Part shown: one piece after another, positions 38,594 through 52,229 of the stretch
Numbering within the stretch: position 1 is the stretch's first letter
Layout: each line of letters starts with the position of its first letter
NCBI RefSeq assembly: GCF_000002995.4
Contig: NW_025062477.1
Span: 11,504,649 to 11,568,648, forward strand
Direction: 5' to 3'
DNA length: 64,000 nt
DNA from: Brugia malayi
Taxonomy: Eukaryota; Nematoda; Chromadorea; Rhabditida; Onchocercidae
Notes under the pieces: model-generated
Told to the model about the DNA's origin: nothing
Database searches by the model: none
What the model saw: only the letters and a program-made list of their open reading frames with translations
Made by a program: the position numbers and the translations under genes

Positions 38594-39475
38594 GGTTAGT
38601 GAAAACATCAATTATATAATTATATTCCGTATTTTAGTATAACGTTTTGCTGTATATTAATATCGATTAATAATAATGAATTTTAACTGATTTATATAAA
38701 ATATATATAATGATAAAAATTTGTTAATTATGATAAAGAAAATGATTATTTTACAAGTATTTCTATAATTATATCATAAACTGATTTGTTATTGATTCAT
38801 TTCAAAAAATTAAATTTAATAATTTAAATTCGCAAAAATTTTTATGCTGAATTTTGCAATGAAATAAAAATTATTGCTTAATTGTTATCAAATTTTCACT
38901 TTATTATTAAACTAAAAAAGAGAAAAGAAAAAAAACTTATCAGTATAAAATTGATAATGAAATGCTCTAATGCTGCTTGCATTGCATGCTGTTTGCATTG
39001 CATTCCATATTTACATTTTTAGCACACATTGAATAATATAATTAACTTACATAAATGCAAATTAGGTTTTGGAATGTTAATGTTTCAACTGAAATGTATG
39101 ATAAGAAAGGAAAAGAGAAAATAATAGAAAGAACAAAAAAAAAAAAAAAAAAAAAGAATGAATAAAATGTGAAAGTATTGCAAACAAATAATGTTCGCAT
39201 TAGATATAATTTTGCATGCTGCATGCTGCATGTTTTAATGCATGCAACATAAGTAAGTGTAAATGTGAAAAATAAAAAAACAAAAAATAGTTTATTCAAG
39301 CAATCATTGCATTTAGCACTTTAGCTTAAATAATTTTTTGCAAAACTTTTAAACGATTAAATAGGCCATTTTAATTTAATGGAATTGCAAACAAACATGC
39401 ATCAATCATTAATTGCTTCGTTTTTTTTCCGTTCCCAATTTTTCCCTTTAAATTCTTTTTCATTCAAAAAGATAA

Positions 39476-39514
<39 letters not shown>

Positions 39515-40850
39515 AGAGAAAGAAAAAATTTGTCTATAAAATTTATCAGTGCAAAATACATAATTATTTATGCAATTTTTAGTAATTAGTAATGATTGAA
39601 AAGAAAAAATGCAACATTCAAAAGTTAATAATTTGCGAGAAGAAAAACAAAAAAAAAAGTTGAAAAAAGGAAAAGTTTAATATGCTTGAAGGAATAGATA
39701 GAACAATCAAAAAAAAATGTTATTTCTTTTACATTTTTTTTTTTTTTTTTTGCTTTGAAATATATTCCCTTTTGATATTAATCTTTATAGAAAAATTTTT
39801 TTAAAAAAAAGAAAATTTAAAAAGCATTCATTCATTTTTAAGTTTTTCTTTCAATTCATACTTTTTTCATTTTATTATAAAAAAACTGTAAATTTTACAA
39901 ATGTTATTTTCCAAAAAATAAATAAGTAAATTAAAGAAATTTGAAAAAAAAATGAAGTTAATTGAAGTTTCCTATCTTTTTTTTCTAAACTGTATTATTT
40001 GAAATTTTAAAAATTTCAATCCGATTTTCAATTTTCAAATGAATTTTAAGATGAATTAATTGATTTGATTATAAATACAAATATTTTGATTTTATAAATT
40101 TGGAAATGTTTTACAATGCTTAGCAATATTTTATATTTGATCAGATAGATTTATAAAATGAACTGCGGTAATTAATTAATTAATTATCGAAATTATGATA
40201 AGTATGTTTATTTTATGACAGAACAATCAATTACGAAAATTTATCAAAAAAAAATTAATTCCTATTTTTACAAAAATATGAATTTCATTTCAACCATACA
40301 TAGAATTCACGTTTGAAATTTGATGTAAATAATTATTTTAGTATTTTTTATTGCTTGAAAAAAGGAATAAAACTAACTTCAATAGTATATCCGAAAAAGA
40401 AAAATAAAAAACGGAAAAGTAAAAAATTAAAAATCAGAAAGTGGAAAAAAAAACCGAAAAAGGAAGAAACGGAAAAGTAAAAATAAGCGAAAAATGGAAA
40501 AATGATGGATACAATTTGTTTGAAATTTGATCGAATAAATGTTTCACAAAAAGAATGTCAACAAAATATTACTGAGCCAAATATTATTAGTTCTTATCAA
40601 ACAAACATCTCATTATCATTATCAGCAATAATAAATCTTTAACTCTTATCATGATAATAATATCATTATCAGTTACACAACACTGTATTTTCATGATTAT
40701 TTTAAGCGAAAAAAAAAAAAAGAGCTGACTTCATAAAAATGAAATAAATATTTTGATGAATAATTTAAACTTTGAATAAGTTCAAAGTTTTTTCTTTTTC
40801 TACTATAAAGTAATCTTGCAAAACATTTAATATCAGATAAATGAATTATA
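38594..40850. other. Spacer before the transporter 3' end
   Basis: A/T-rich. GCATGC/TGCATT-rich patches at 38962-39006 and 39210-39248, and a GA tract at about 39480-39527. A minus-strand open frame at 39042-39299 starts like a signal peptide but runs through a poly(A) tract, and I do not call it. Confidence 0.5.
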
Positions 40851-43800
40851 TCAAACCAAAACTTCTTTGGAGTTCTCATCTGTCATCAAAAATCCTAAAA
40901 ATTTACATAAACACGTTAATTTTTGTTCATTTTAACATTTGAAAAAATTGTAAAAATATTTTTCATTTATTAAAATAATATTTAATTATTAATCATTGCA
41001 TTTCTAAATAGTCTAATACACATATATTTTTTTTAAAAAATACGTATATATATTAAAAAATTATATTAAAAATTTGAAATAATAGAATTTTTTAAAATAT
41101 AATGGTTAATTAATTAATTAATGGTTACCGGCAAAAGATTTGTTTTCTGTAATTAAAATTTCAGAATGTCTTTCAGTACTAAGCGCTGCTAAACTTGTGT
41201 ATGTTCCGGAAATATTCTCCTGCCGTTCTGAAATTAATTAAATTACAAAAGCTGAAATAAAATTTTCTTAAATATTAAAATTAATTACTTAGTATAGTAA
41301 GCTTACTAATTAGAAAATGGTAAGGTTATAAAACATGAAATTAGAAATTTTATGTTATCATAAATAACATTAACTTGAATTAGTTTTTTCTACTACTTTA
41401 TTTTAAATTTTAATGATTTTAAATAAGTTACATTTACTTTTAATTTTTTTTAACAGTGAAAATAAAATCAGAAAGAAATAAATTTCAAAATTTCTGTAAA
41501 ATATATTTAAAAAAAAATTCTATAGCATACTTGTAAAGAAATAAAATTTTTGAGATTCTCCGAATAGTTCTGCTTCTTCCAATGTTTGCGGTATTGGTTT
41601 ACCTTTTGTTTCCGGTAAGAATAATGATGCTATTCCGGCTGATATTGCAAGTAAACCCATAATTATTAATGGTAGGATACGTAAGTAATCACCCTGAAAC
41701 TGTTCACTTTTACATTGATAATTTCAAAAAGTTGAAATTTTAATTTTAAAACATTCAAATTAAATTTTTATAAAAATTAACTGAAATATTTTTATAATAT
41801 ATTGAAATAATCAAAGTAATTCTTTCTTCTTTTATTTTTTTTTGTATTATAAAAAAATGTTGGAAAAATTATTTTGAATTTTTGTAATTTAGAAATTTTT
41901 ATTCAAAAAAGTATTGCTTAACTAATATATAAATGTATTGAAATAATCATAATAATAAATAAATTATTACAAAAAAGTAAAAAATTGAAAATGAATTAAA
42001 TAATAAAATAAATGTTCGTATTTTAAATGACAAATATATTATTTTTACTATTATTGTATATAGTGATAATAATAAATTATTAATAATAATAATAATTTAA
42101 TATTTTTAAATTTTCTACGAATTTTTAAGCACAATAATTTGTTATTTTGCAATGATTAAAATTATTTACAAATAAACAATCATTATTACAATTCATATTT
42201 ATTGCCATTTGATTAAATTAATAAATACTTTAAACTAATTTTCACCTATATCTAATAAATTAGCAATGCAACAAACATTCATCATATCACTTTAGTTAAA
42301 TTGAAATTGTCACTTATCACATTTATATTCTTATCATATCTCTATTAAACGATAGCAATAATCAATGTTATCATCAAATAAATGATAGCTATAATATTAA
42401 GCTGATAATCTAATAATGCATGCGCTGTCATTCTCGAATGATCTCGAATGATTTTTATAGTATTGATATACGAAGGATAAATTATTTATTAGCCAATTAT
42501 AAAATCATTTTTTAAAAGATAACATTAAATGTTACTGTGATTTTATCACAGCTATTTTTTGCTTGTACTAATTGTCGCTTTATCATAATTATTTATGCTA
42601 ATTAGCAATTTGTTACAATAATTTTTTGATCATGCTAATTTGCCCAAAAAAAAAAAAAAAAAAAAAAAAGAAGGAAAAAACATATATGGCAGAAATTAAT
42701 TGGCATATTTGATAATCGTTGTGATAAAAATGATATTTGAACTTATTTGGAATGGTTTAACTTATTTTATTAATATTTTAAATCGTAAAGAAAAATATTT
42801 CAATCATTCAGAAACAAAATTTTCTTCTTTTTTTGCATTTCATTTGATAATTTTTTTCCTTTTTTTTTTGAATTGAATTTTTTTTTGCTATCATTAAATA
42901 GATAAAAATAAATTATTGAAATTAATTAACAAATAAATTAGCGCAAAAAAACAATTTTAACTTTTTTTTGACGTCAAAACGAAAAGTAAGTCAGTTAATG
43001 AATGATCAATAATAAATTTATGCTATTTTTTTTTTTCAAATTAAAATTTAAGAAAAACAATAAGATAAATAGAGAGAGAGAGAGAGAGAGAGAGGAAAGA
43101 GACGGAAGAAAAAATTCTCTGTTATTTTTATTTTTTCTTTATTTTGAAAAAGAAAATGATTTCAAATGTAACATTACATATATTTATAATGATCTTTTTT
43201 TTTTTTTATGCAAAATATTTATCAAAATTTCTAAAAATTATAATTGAAGAAAAAAAATTAAAGTTTAAAGTTGAATTAGTTTAAAATTATTCAAATAGAC
43301 ATATATTTTATAACAAAAAAAAATACAAAAAACCACTAAAATATTCAATTTAAAATTAAACTAAGATAATTTTCTGTTCAACAAAAAAAAAAAAAAAAAC
43401 CGCACCAGTCGTACAACATACGGTGCAAGAATAAGTCCGGATCCGGCAACCATTGAACTCATACCCATACCGAGGGCACGTACAACAGTCGGATATAATT
43501 CACCGGAAAATAGATATATTACGGCAAAACTTGCTGCTATACCAAATTTTCCTACATATGCCATTATTGCAATAAATAATGGATGATGTGCTGCAAATTT
43601 TTAATTTTAATTTCACAGGAAAAAAAAAAAAAACGAAAAAGTGACATTTTAATTTAATTAAGTTTATTTTATAAGCAACATTTTAATAAAATGAAACAGT
43701 AAAACAAAACAATAAGGTGAGAAAAGAAAATAATTGTAACGCTTTATCAATTGTTTTGTTTTATTTTCTTTTTTTTTTTATTTATTATTTTTTGAAAGAA

Positions 43801-44931
43801 GGAAAAAAATTAGTTTTGAAAGATTTTTTAAATTTTAATTTGAAAATTATTTAATGATATTTCTAAAATTTCTAATAGCTAAAAAATGTTATAAATTATG
43901 CGATTGTCTCTCATATTTCCATATTTCATAAAAAAAACAAAAAAACAAAAAACAAACAAACATCGAAATATAAATATTACAAATGCTGATATGATTAATG
44001 TTTAAAATTAAACGTGTCTAACGTGTCTAACGTGTATAACGTCAATGCATGCATGAGATAATTTTTTTTGAAGAATAAATAAGGATTTAACATTGGCAAT
44101 TTCACTTTTTTTTTTTTTTTTAAATTAAACGTGTCTAACGTGAATAGCGATAACGTCTATAACGTCAAAGCATGTGTGAAAAATTTTTGGTGACTAAATA
44201 GATAAGCAATGCTAGCAACGTTCTTTTAATTTTTTGTTTTCTAAATCTTTCTTGAAATGAAACGTATAACGTGTATTTTAAAGTGTATCACGTATATAAC
44301 GTCAATATAAGTGTTTGAGAAAATTTTAGCAAAGAATAAATAATAATTAAAATTAGCAATGTTTATTTCTTGTTTACCATATTTATTATTATCAAATTAA
44401 CCATGAGTAATTGATGTTAAAATTGTTGAAATGCATGCTAAGCCTGCAAGTATCATAGGTGCTGCTAGTGACCATCGACGTCCGATAGCATCAAGTAATG
44501 GCCAAATAAGGAAGTAAGCTGGCAGCTCTACAGCACCATTGATAATAAATGATAAGAAATCATTAACAGGTAGATTTGATATATTAAATGTTAAACAATT
44601 ATAAACAACTGCATTCACAAACCTATAATTTTTTAAATTTAAACAAAAAAAAATGATAATTGTAAAAGAAATTTATCTAAGTAAAAGCATATTGGAAAAA
44701 AAAAAAGTTAAATTTGAGATTGTCATTCTTCTTTAAAAGAAAATTTTATTTTATTTTTTTTTGAAAGGTCTAAAAAGAATGTAAAATTTTTTTTAACAAA
44801 CCAAATATAAGTGATAAGAATGGTTTTCTTGCGAAGATTTGGTGTTCGAAATAAATCAATTAAATTATATTTGTTTGAATGCGCTGTTAAATTGCAACTA
44901 TTTGCGGCAAACTAAAAATAAAATTTATCAT

Positions 44932-44962
<31 letters not shown>

Positions 44963-47900
44963 ATTTTTAAAAATACAATTTATTTTTGTTTTTAAAACTT
45001 AAAACATTCATAAATTGAATACTTTTTTTCCTCATTTTTCATCAGTTATTTTTATGAATTTTTAAAGAATATATATGATATATATAGAAGAAACATATTC
45101 AAAAATGAAAAAATTTCAATTTAAATGTAAAAAAATTGAAAAAATTTATTTATATATTTTATATGCTTTGTAGCCTTAATTCAAATATTAAATTTTGATA
45201 ATAAAATTTGAGCAAAAAAAAAAAAACAATAGAATAATTAAAATTTTAGTCATTTAAAAATAGTTTTGATCAAATTGTTGAAAATATTTCTCGTTTCTTA
45301 TTTTTTTTTTTTTTTTTTTTCTACAATTAACTTTGTTCATTTATTTTTATTGAAATGTAAAACTTACTTTTATCATTAATTCATCAACATCTACCTCATT
45401 TCGTCCATTAATTTTTGCTAAACGTTTAATAATAGTTTTAGCATCATCATAACGGCCAACCGAAACCAGCCATCGTGGTGATTCCGGAACAATGCTTCAA
45501 AAAATTTTATTTATTTCTATTTTTCTTTCAGTTTTTTTTTTTTTTTTTTTTAAATTAAAATTACAGAATTTAAAATAAATAAATAATTAATCAATGTATA
45601 TAGTTTATTGCAATGAATGATCAAAAAAAACTATTTCAGCTATTATTTGCTGAAGTAATTTCTATTTTACTAATTATTTCATTAATCTAATTAAATTAAT
45701 TTATCGAATATTTCTAACAAATCAATTTAACAACATTTAAATTTTTACATTTTTTTTGTTATTTTTTTGCTTGATAACTTATAACTTAACTTTATATGTG
45801 CAAAATTATCATCAAAATTATCATCATTACAACAACAGTAAAAAAAAAAAAAAAAAAAAAAAATTTATCAGTGATCACAAAATTTATTCTTACTTTTAAT
45901 TTCATTAAAAATTTTTAATTCTAATAAAATAAAGAAATCTCTTAATATCATCTCTATCACTATTACCATACATCTATTACTTTTAATCATCAATCATAAT
46001 TTTCAGTACTTAACAATGAATTTAATTAAAGCTTAAACAATTTATCAAATAATTTCCAATAAATTAATTCAATAATATTTTTTTTTATATGTTTCACTAA
46101 TAACTTAATTATAATATTTAAATATTACCATTTGGATTGTTAGTAAAATTACTTACAAATAATAAATGAATAAAATAATAAACGGTGCATTGCTAAAGAA
46201 AATTAATTGTCGCCATCGACGGATAAGCATTGCTAAGACACCAAGAAGAACCATTGCTACACCAAAGAAAACATCAAGCATAATGCTAGAAAATATTCGA
46301 CCCGATTTACCCATAAATTCCATACCTAAATATTAATTTATTATATAATAATATTAATTAAAATCAATTTTACTACTAATTACTTTAAAAACTTCAAAAA
46401 AATCTCAGTAAAATATAAATATTTTGGTGAAATTTTATTTTTAATTATTTTAATTATTATTTAGTAAAAAGCAGTAATTAGTATTACTTATTAAAAACAA
46501 AAAAAAAAAAAAAAAATGGAAAAAAAACAGTTTTTGTTAAGAATTAATAAATTATAACAATTAAATTTTATTGATAGTAAAAAAAAAAAAAAAAAAATTA
46601 CAAATACTTAGTAATTTTATTTGATGAATTAATATTTTTTCCTATAATTGTTATAATTTTCGTACTTAAAATAAAAGGTAATTGAAAAAGTGCCGGAAAT
46701 GCTAATCCGGTAAGAAATCGTAATACAGTAAAAGAATACGTATCCCATGCAAATGCATTCATTGTACCACATATTACAAGTGTTGCAAGAATTGAGAAAA
46801 ATGATACACGTCGTCCAAATCTGAAAATGTTTGAAATTACATAAATTAAAAAATATATATATTTAATTTATGTATAACTGATTGATAAGATAGAATTTTA
46901 CTATTTTCAATTTAAAAAAAAATTTTCTAACTTTAGTATTTTAAGTAAGTATCATTTTTCAAACAGAAAAAACATCAGTTTTAATATTTCAAATTAATTT
47001 TAAAATAATTTTTAAAATTATTTAATGTTTATTTATTTTCCAAAAACAAGTCAAAATCTTTTATTTTTCTTTTCATTAGCAAATTAATTTATTTTTGAAA
47101 AAAATCAATTATTGGATTTATTTATTATATTTAAAAAAAATTCATTTTAAGTCGTTTTCACTTTTTTTAAATGAATTCTTTTTTATAGCAATTAATTGCT
47201 TTAAAGAAAAAAATTTGTCAAAGATTCTATTTTTTTTTAAATTAATTGCATTCAGATTTTTTGAAAGATTTCAGCAATAATTTAAATTTCAAAAAATAAA
47301 ATTGTTAAATTTTTTGAAAAAAAAAAAAGCTTACTTATCAGCAATATATCCAAATAAAACATTACCAATGAAACTACCAATGTAAAATGCCATACTTGTT
47401 AAATCAACCCAATATTTTCGATCACATACCAAATCATACTAAAATTTATTAAAAATTTTTTTTTATGATAACTATTTAAATAACAGTTAATCTTCTAATA
47501 TTTAAAACAATAATAAATGATTCAATAAAAATTAAATTAATTAATGAATTAAAATAAGAACTAAATCAATTAATGATTTAAACAGTGATTTAAAAATATA
47601 ATCATAATGATGGTATTTACATAATAACACATATGTGATAACGATAAGAAAATAAGATAGAAAAAAGTTTCAAAATTTGAGAAAAAAATATTTGTATTAT
47701 TTAACAGCAATGAAAAAAAAAATTTAAATTATTTTTTATTGATGGGTTTAAAATGAAATAATAAAAATGAATAATAATTGATTAATTAATACATCTAATT
47801 TTATTTCAGCTTGTAAACATTTTAATTCTTTTGTAAACATCTTAGACAAATATTTTTCAAGTAATTTTTCAAATAGTAATTATATAAAAATATACAAAAT

Positions 47901-49423
47901 AATATATGTAAATATATTTATATTAAAAAAAATTTATAAAATTTCTTAAAATGCATGTTTATTATGATAAATGTATATATTTCATCAATTTAATTCTTAT
48001 TAAATTATTTTCTTCCAAATTTCAAAAAATAAAAAACGAACAAAAAAATTTTATAGATAGTAAAATTTTTTAAAAAAATATGAGAAAAAAAAGGCAAAAA
48101 AATTTTTTAAAAAAATAAAAATTTTGTAAAATTTTTTAAAAAAAAATATAAGCATTAGCAATTATTGCAAGCTCTAAAATGAATTATTTGTTAAATTTAT
48201 TAATTTTAACATAATCAAAAATATTCTAATATGATATCAATTATTAAATTACTTTAACAGTATGTTTTATATTACAAATATGTGCAAGTAATATGTAACT
48301 GATTTAGGAAATTTTAATTTTACAATATAATTTTAAAAGGATAATTTAAATATTATATCAATTATGATATTATTTTAATTTATGCATGAATAATATGTAA
48401 TTAATTTAGGAAAAATTTTTTCTAATTAATTAGTAAATTAATTAAAAAAGAAACGAAGTGAAATACCTCAGTGACTAATGTATCAATATAGATGTTATCA
48501 TCGTAGATCCAACCTATTTGACATGATATCAGTGATAAATTCCTCAAATATTCCCTTTCATTGATCAAATTAATACTAGAATTCAAAAGTTGATCAACTT
48601 CAGTTGCATTATACTGTTGACAACTCATTTCATCCTGCAAAATTTCAGAAAAGAGTAAAAAAAAAAAAAATTTTCATAAATAATTTGCAAAATTTGTAAA
48701 TTATTTAAATTGCAAAAAAAAAAAAAACAGCAGAAAAGAGGTAAAAATTTTATGAATAATTTCAAAAACATTTAAAATCCAAAAAAAAAAAAAAAAACGG
48801 AAAAAATTATAAGCAATGTTTGTTTATTATTAATAGTAAAAATGAAATTCAAATTTCATTTCTTTTTTCACAATTATTTGCGAAAATTTCAACAAATGAA
48901 ATTTAAAATTTATTAAAATACCGGTGTAGCAAATTCATTTATTGGACTTAAATCTTCACGTCCTTCTGGCAAACGACAACGATGATTCGGCTGACCAACA
49001 ACAAATGGCTGATTGAAAGCCGAAAATGCAGATGGTAAACTTACCGGCAAACAAATTACAAAAAATAATGTAATTTGAAATGGACCAAAATCGCCAACCT
49101 ATAAATTTTTTTTTTTTTTTCTGTTTACAAATTTTATTCCATTTTAGTAAATGTATTTTTTTTATTTCAATATTTAAAAAGTTTTAAAAAAAATTAGAAA
49201 ATCACTCAAATGTTTTTTTTCCATATTTTTAAAATTTCATAAAATTGAAATGAATTGAAATTAGATTTTAATATTTCAAAACTTTTGTGAGTTTTTTTTT
49301 CTCACTTATTTAACTTAAATAATCTTTTCTAAATTAATGACAATTAATGAAGAAAAGAAAATATTATAAAATTTATAACAAATTAATAATTATCACCTCA
49401 ACAAGTAGAGCATCGAAATCCAT
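40851..49423 (-). CDS. SLC22-type organic cation/anion transporter, 13 exons
   Basis: Major facilitator superfamily carrier of the SLC22 branch, expected in the plasma membrane moving small organic ions; the substrate cannot be read. Exons: 49423-49397, 49098-48922, 48634-48467, 47438-47335, 46820-46666, 46325-46157, 45494-45368, 44911-44802, 44622-44402, 43590-43406, 41693-41531, 41227-41129 and 40894-40851. All are GT-AG and phase-consistent, giving 582 residues, the usual length. [17 protein letters not shown] is a typical SLC22 start, followed by TM1, a large Cys-containing extracellular loop with N-glycosylation sites (NSS, NLS), and [13 protein letters not shown] before TM2. Next come motif A-like GYIADKFGRR, the signature IVPESPRWL after TM6 (about 268-276), NGAVELPAY and DAIGRR around TM8, [15 protein letters not shown] near TM10-11, and [17 protein letters not shown] after TM12. 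Exon 7 uses the unusual acceptor TTTGAAG and exon 10 the donor GTGCGG. Confidence 0.93.
43069..43096. repeat. (GA)n tract in a transporter intron
   Basis: About 28 bases of GA repeat inside the 1.7-kb intron between exons 10 and 11. An open frame through it (43002-43247, plus) is a repeat/poly(A) translation. Confidence 0.9.
44003..44385. repeat. Degenerate ~130-bp repeat with ACGT cores, in intron 9
   Basis: Three diverged units start at about 44003, 44121 and 44257. Each has several AACGTG/AACGTC words (for example TAACGTGTCTAACGTG, then TATAACGTCAA), then a G/A-rich part and AATAAATAA. Lies wholly inside the intron between exons 9 and 10. ACGT is a bZIP core, but no function is shown. Confidence 0.65.
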
Positions 49424-50605
49424 CACTTTTTACACACTATACCATTCACTGTTAATTGAGTATTTAATTATTTCGATTTTAAATTGCAATTTTCCATTGC
49501 ACCCTTCGAGAATTAAGAATGATACTATTAAAATGTCTTTTTTTTTTTAATTTACAACAAAATATTATAGATTGAAAGGAAAAAAACATATATTATCATT
49601 TTTTGATTCTTATGCAAGTTCATAATTAAATTAACAAACTTTAAAAAAGTAATTTGTAAAATGAAATGAAATATGTTTTGTTATGAAAATTTGACATTTA
49701 TTTGATGACAAACTAATCAATCATTGTCTATTATTGTTGTTACACTTGATTTCAACCCATTTCATAAATTTATATCTTTTATCACTTTTGATCGGTGTTT
49801 TTTTTTCATGTATGATGATAAAATGAATTTAATATATCATCTATTAACAGTGCTAGTTCAAATTTATAACTGATATTTTCTTTCTTTTTTTCTTGTTTAT
49901 TTGTTTGTTTTCTTTTCTAAAATATAAGAAAGTGAGAAAATTCAAAAAAAAAAAAAAAAAAAAAAGAAAGAGTAAGAATTAAGATAACATGTGACGAGTG
50001 ATGTTGTCAATCAGTGTGTAAGACATTAGTTTTATATCAGAATGATAATAGCATATATTGATGCGAAGATAAGAAATATTTGTCAAATAATCATTTCTTG
50101 TTATTTTTTTTTCCAAAAAAAAAGAAGAAATATAAATTGAAAGTTATAAATTTAAAAAAAAAAATAATCATAGATTAATTATAAAAAAAAATACTTGGTT
50201 ACATGAAATTTAGTTTTAATTATTTTTTGATTCTTATTTACTTTGTTTTTTTCGTGTTATTTATTTAGCGAATAATTAATTATTTAAGTTTACAACAAAA
50301 CTAATCATTTCCTTTACAATTGTACTTCACATCTGTAAAAAAAGAAAAAATTTATGATAAAATTTGAATTAGACACGAATAGCTAATTAATTAATTAGTT
50401 AGTGATTTAATTAAAAAAAACTTTAATTTAAAGAAGAAAATGAAAATTATCGTTAAAAGCTATCATTTTGTTAAATAGAATTTGATAAAATAAAAAAAAA
50501 AAGTGTTTTTGCGATAAGAAAGCAAAAATGACAATGAATAATTTCATTTAGCAAACTGTCAACAGTGATTTTTCTTAAAAATTAAATTATTGAAATCTGT
50601 CTTAG
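49424..50605. other. 5' flank of the transporter
   Basis: A CAG acceptor-like site at 49449-49451 (minus, AATTAACAG) lies about 26 nt before the transporter ATG and could accept a spliced leader or a 5' exon. Otherwise A/T-rich; no core promoter motif I would defend. Confidence 0.3.
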
Positions 50606-52229
50606 GATTTTTCCCCTAAATTAAAATATCAAAGTGTTACTTTTCTTTTCTTATTGAAAAACAAAATTAAATTCTATTCTATCATATATATATTTTTTAG
50701 ATTTTTTACGTTTAGAAAAAGAATATAACTTTTTTTTTTTTTTATAAATTATTCAATATTCAAAAATGTTATATAACAACTGATAATCTTATCTTGTTAT
50801 CAGCATATAATCCATAATAATGAAATTGTTTTAAAAAATTTATTAAAATTTTAAATAACATTAAATTAAAATAGCTTACAGATGAATATATAAAAAAAAA
50901 GTATGATGACGTACGTGGCATAAGTTAGACGCCGATTTTATTGCAATCATAGAAATAATTGCAAATTCAAAAATTTTTTTAATTTTCCTCTTTTTTTTTA
51001 ATTGCTATTATACTAAACCACAACAGTTTTTTGCGCAAAAAAACATCAAATTAAAAAAAAAAAAAAAAAAGAAAATAAATAGTGCAATTTTCAAGGATTA
51101 TTTTATGAATAAAATTTTTGCAAAAAACCAAATGATCAATTAAAATTATAAAAAATAAATAATTTTTTTCAAAAATTTTTAATGCAATTTTAATGAAATA
51201 ATAAAACGTTGAAAATAAGCTTTTTTACTTTTTCAAAAAAAATCAAACTTTTTTTCACACCTTTATGTGCAATATTAATTTCAAATTTTCGAAAAATTTT
51301 TTTCAATAAATTATCAGTTTAACATTTTAGCAAATTTTCTAAAATGGTTTTATAAATTTTGATAAATTAAATTCTTTCAACAAACTTTGCTTAAATTCAT
51401 TTCGTGCTTGCTTTTCCGCACCTTAATTTTATTTTATAATTTTTTTATAATTTCGTAATTTTCATAACTTATAATTTTAAAAGTAAATGAATTGATGAGA
51501 AAAAAATTATCATTGTTAATATCATTGTTATAACTATTTTAAGACTACATTATCACTATATTGTGATAATGCTACTATTCAATGATATTAATTTTATAAT
51601 AAACAATATATTTTTTTAATATATATTTTTAAAGTTCAGATATTTGGTGATAGTTTTCAGTTTCTTTGGAACTCCCAATAGAGATAATTACCATTATAAT
51701 TCTCAAATCTGATCATAATATGAATTATGGAAGAGTAATATTATTATTGTTTAATTATTATTACTAATATTATTACTGTTATAATAATTATTTCTATTTT
51801 TACTCTTATCACACTAATTATTCCATCATAAGAAGCATAATGCATTAAAAATTCACTGATACGTTGACAATTTCTAAACTAGTATATATATCGTATCATA
51901 GTCATAGTTATTTTCTTATTTCGAGAGATCAACAATTTTGAAAAAGAAATTTAAAAAAAAAAATAATTTAAAAAAATATTTGTTTTTTGAAAGAAAAAAA
52001 AATTGTTGAAAAGTAGATTTAAATTAAAATTTTGCTACCGCTCATTTTGTATTAAGCTCTAAAATTTTTGAAATCAACCAATACTAATAGGCGATGACAA
52101 TTTTAGAAAAGCGAAAAATTGACGATTAATAGCTTGATGGCAATGAGTTGTTTATTTTTGGGAAAAATATTTTGCGATCCTTCAAAAGTAATTGAGGTAT
52201 TTAATGCGATAGCAGCACTAGAAAATTGA
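50606..52229 (+). CDS. Candidate 3' part of an unidentified gene
   Basis: Four exon-like blocks on the plus strand join in phase. 50606-50633: acceptor TCTTAG, donor GTGTTA. 50882-50923: acceptor TTACAG, donor GTTAGA. 51661-51734: acceptor TTTCAG, donor GTAATA. 52107-52229: acceptor TTTTAG, stop TGA. The last block reads LTINSLMAMSCLFLGKIFCD and PSKVIEVFNAIAALEN, about one-third G+C against a much lower background. The third block is hydrophobic (LPIEIITIIILK). No family recognised; there is only a vague resemblance to a RhoGAP C-terminal helix, which I do not trust. The opposite strand of the last block is also open, so strand is not certain. The 5' part was not found. Confidence 0.3.

Noticed and set aside
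39042..39299. Minus-strand open frame starting like a signal peptide ([15 protein letters not shown])
   Set aside because: Runs through a 21-base poly(A) tract, no second exon, composition typical of T-rich DNA.
43002..43247. Plus-strand open frame with Arg-Glu repeats
   Set aside because: Lies in a transporter intron and translates a GA microsatellite.
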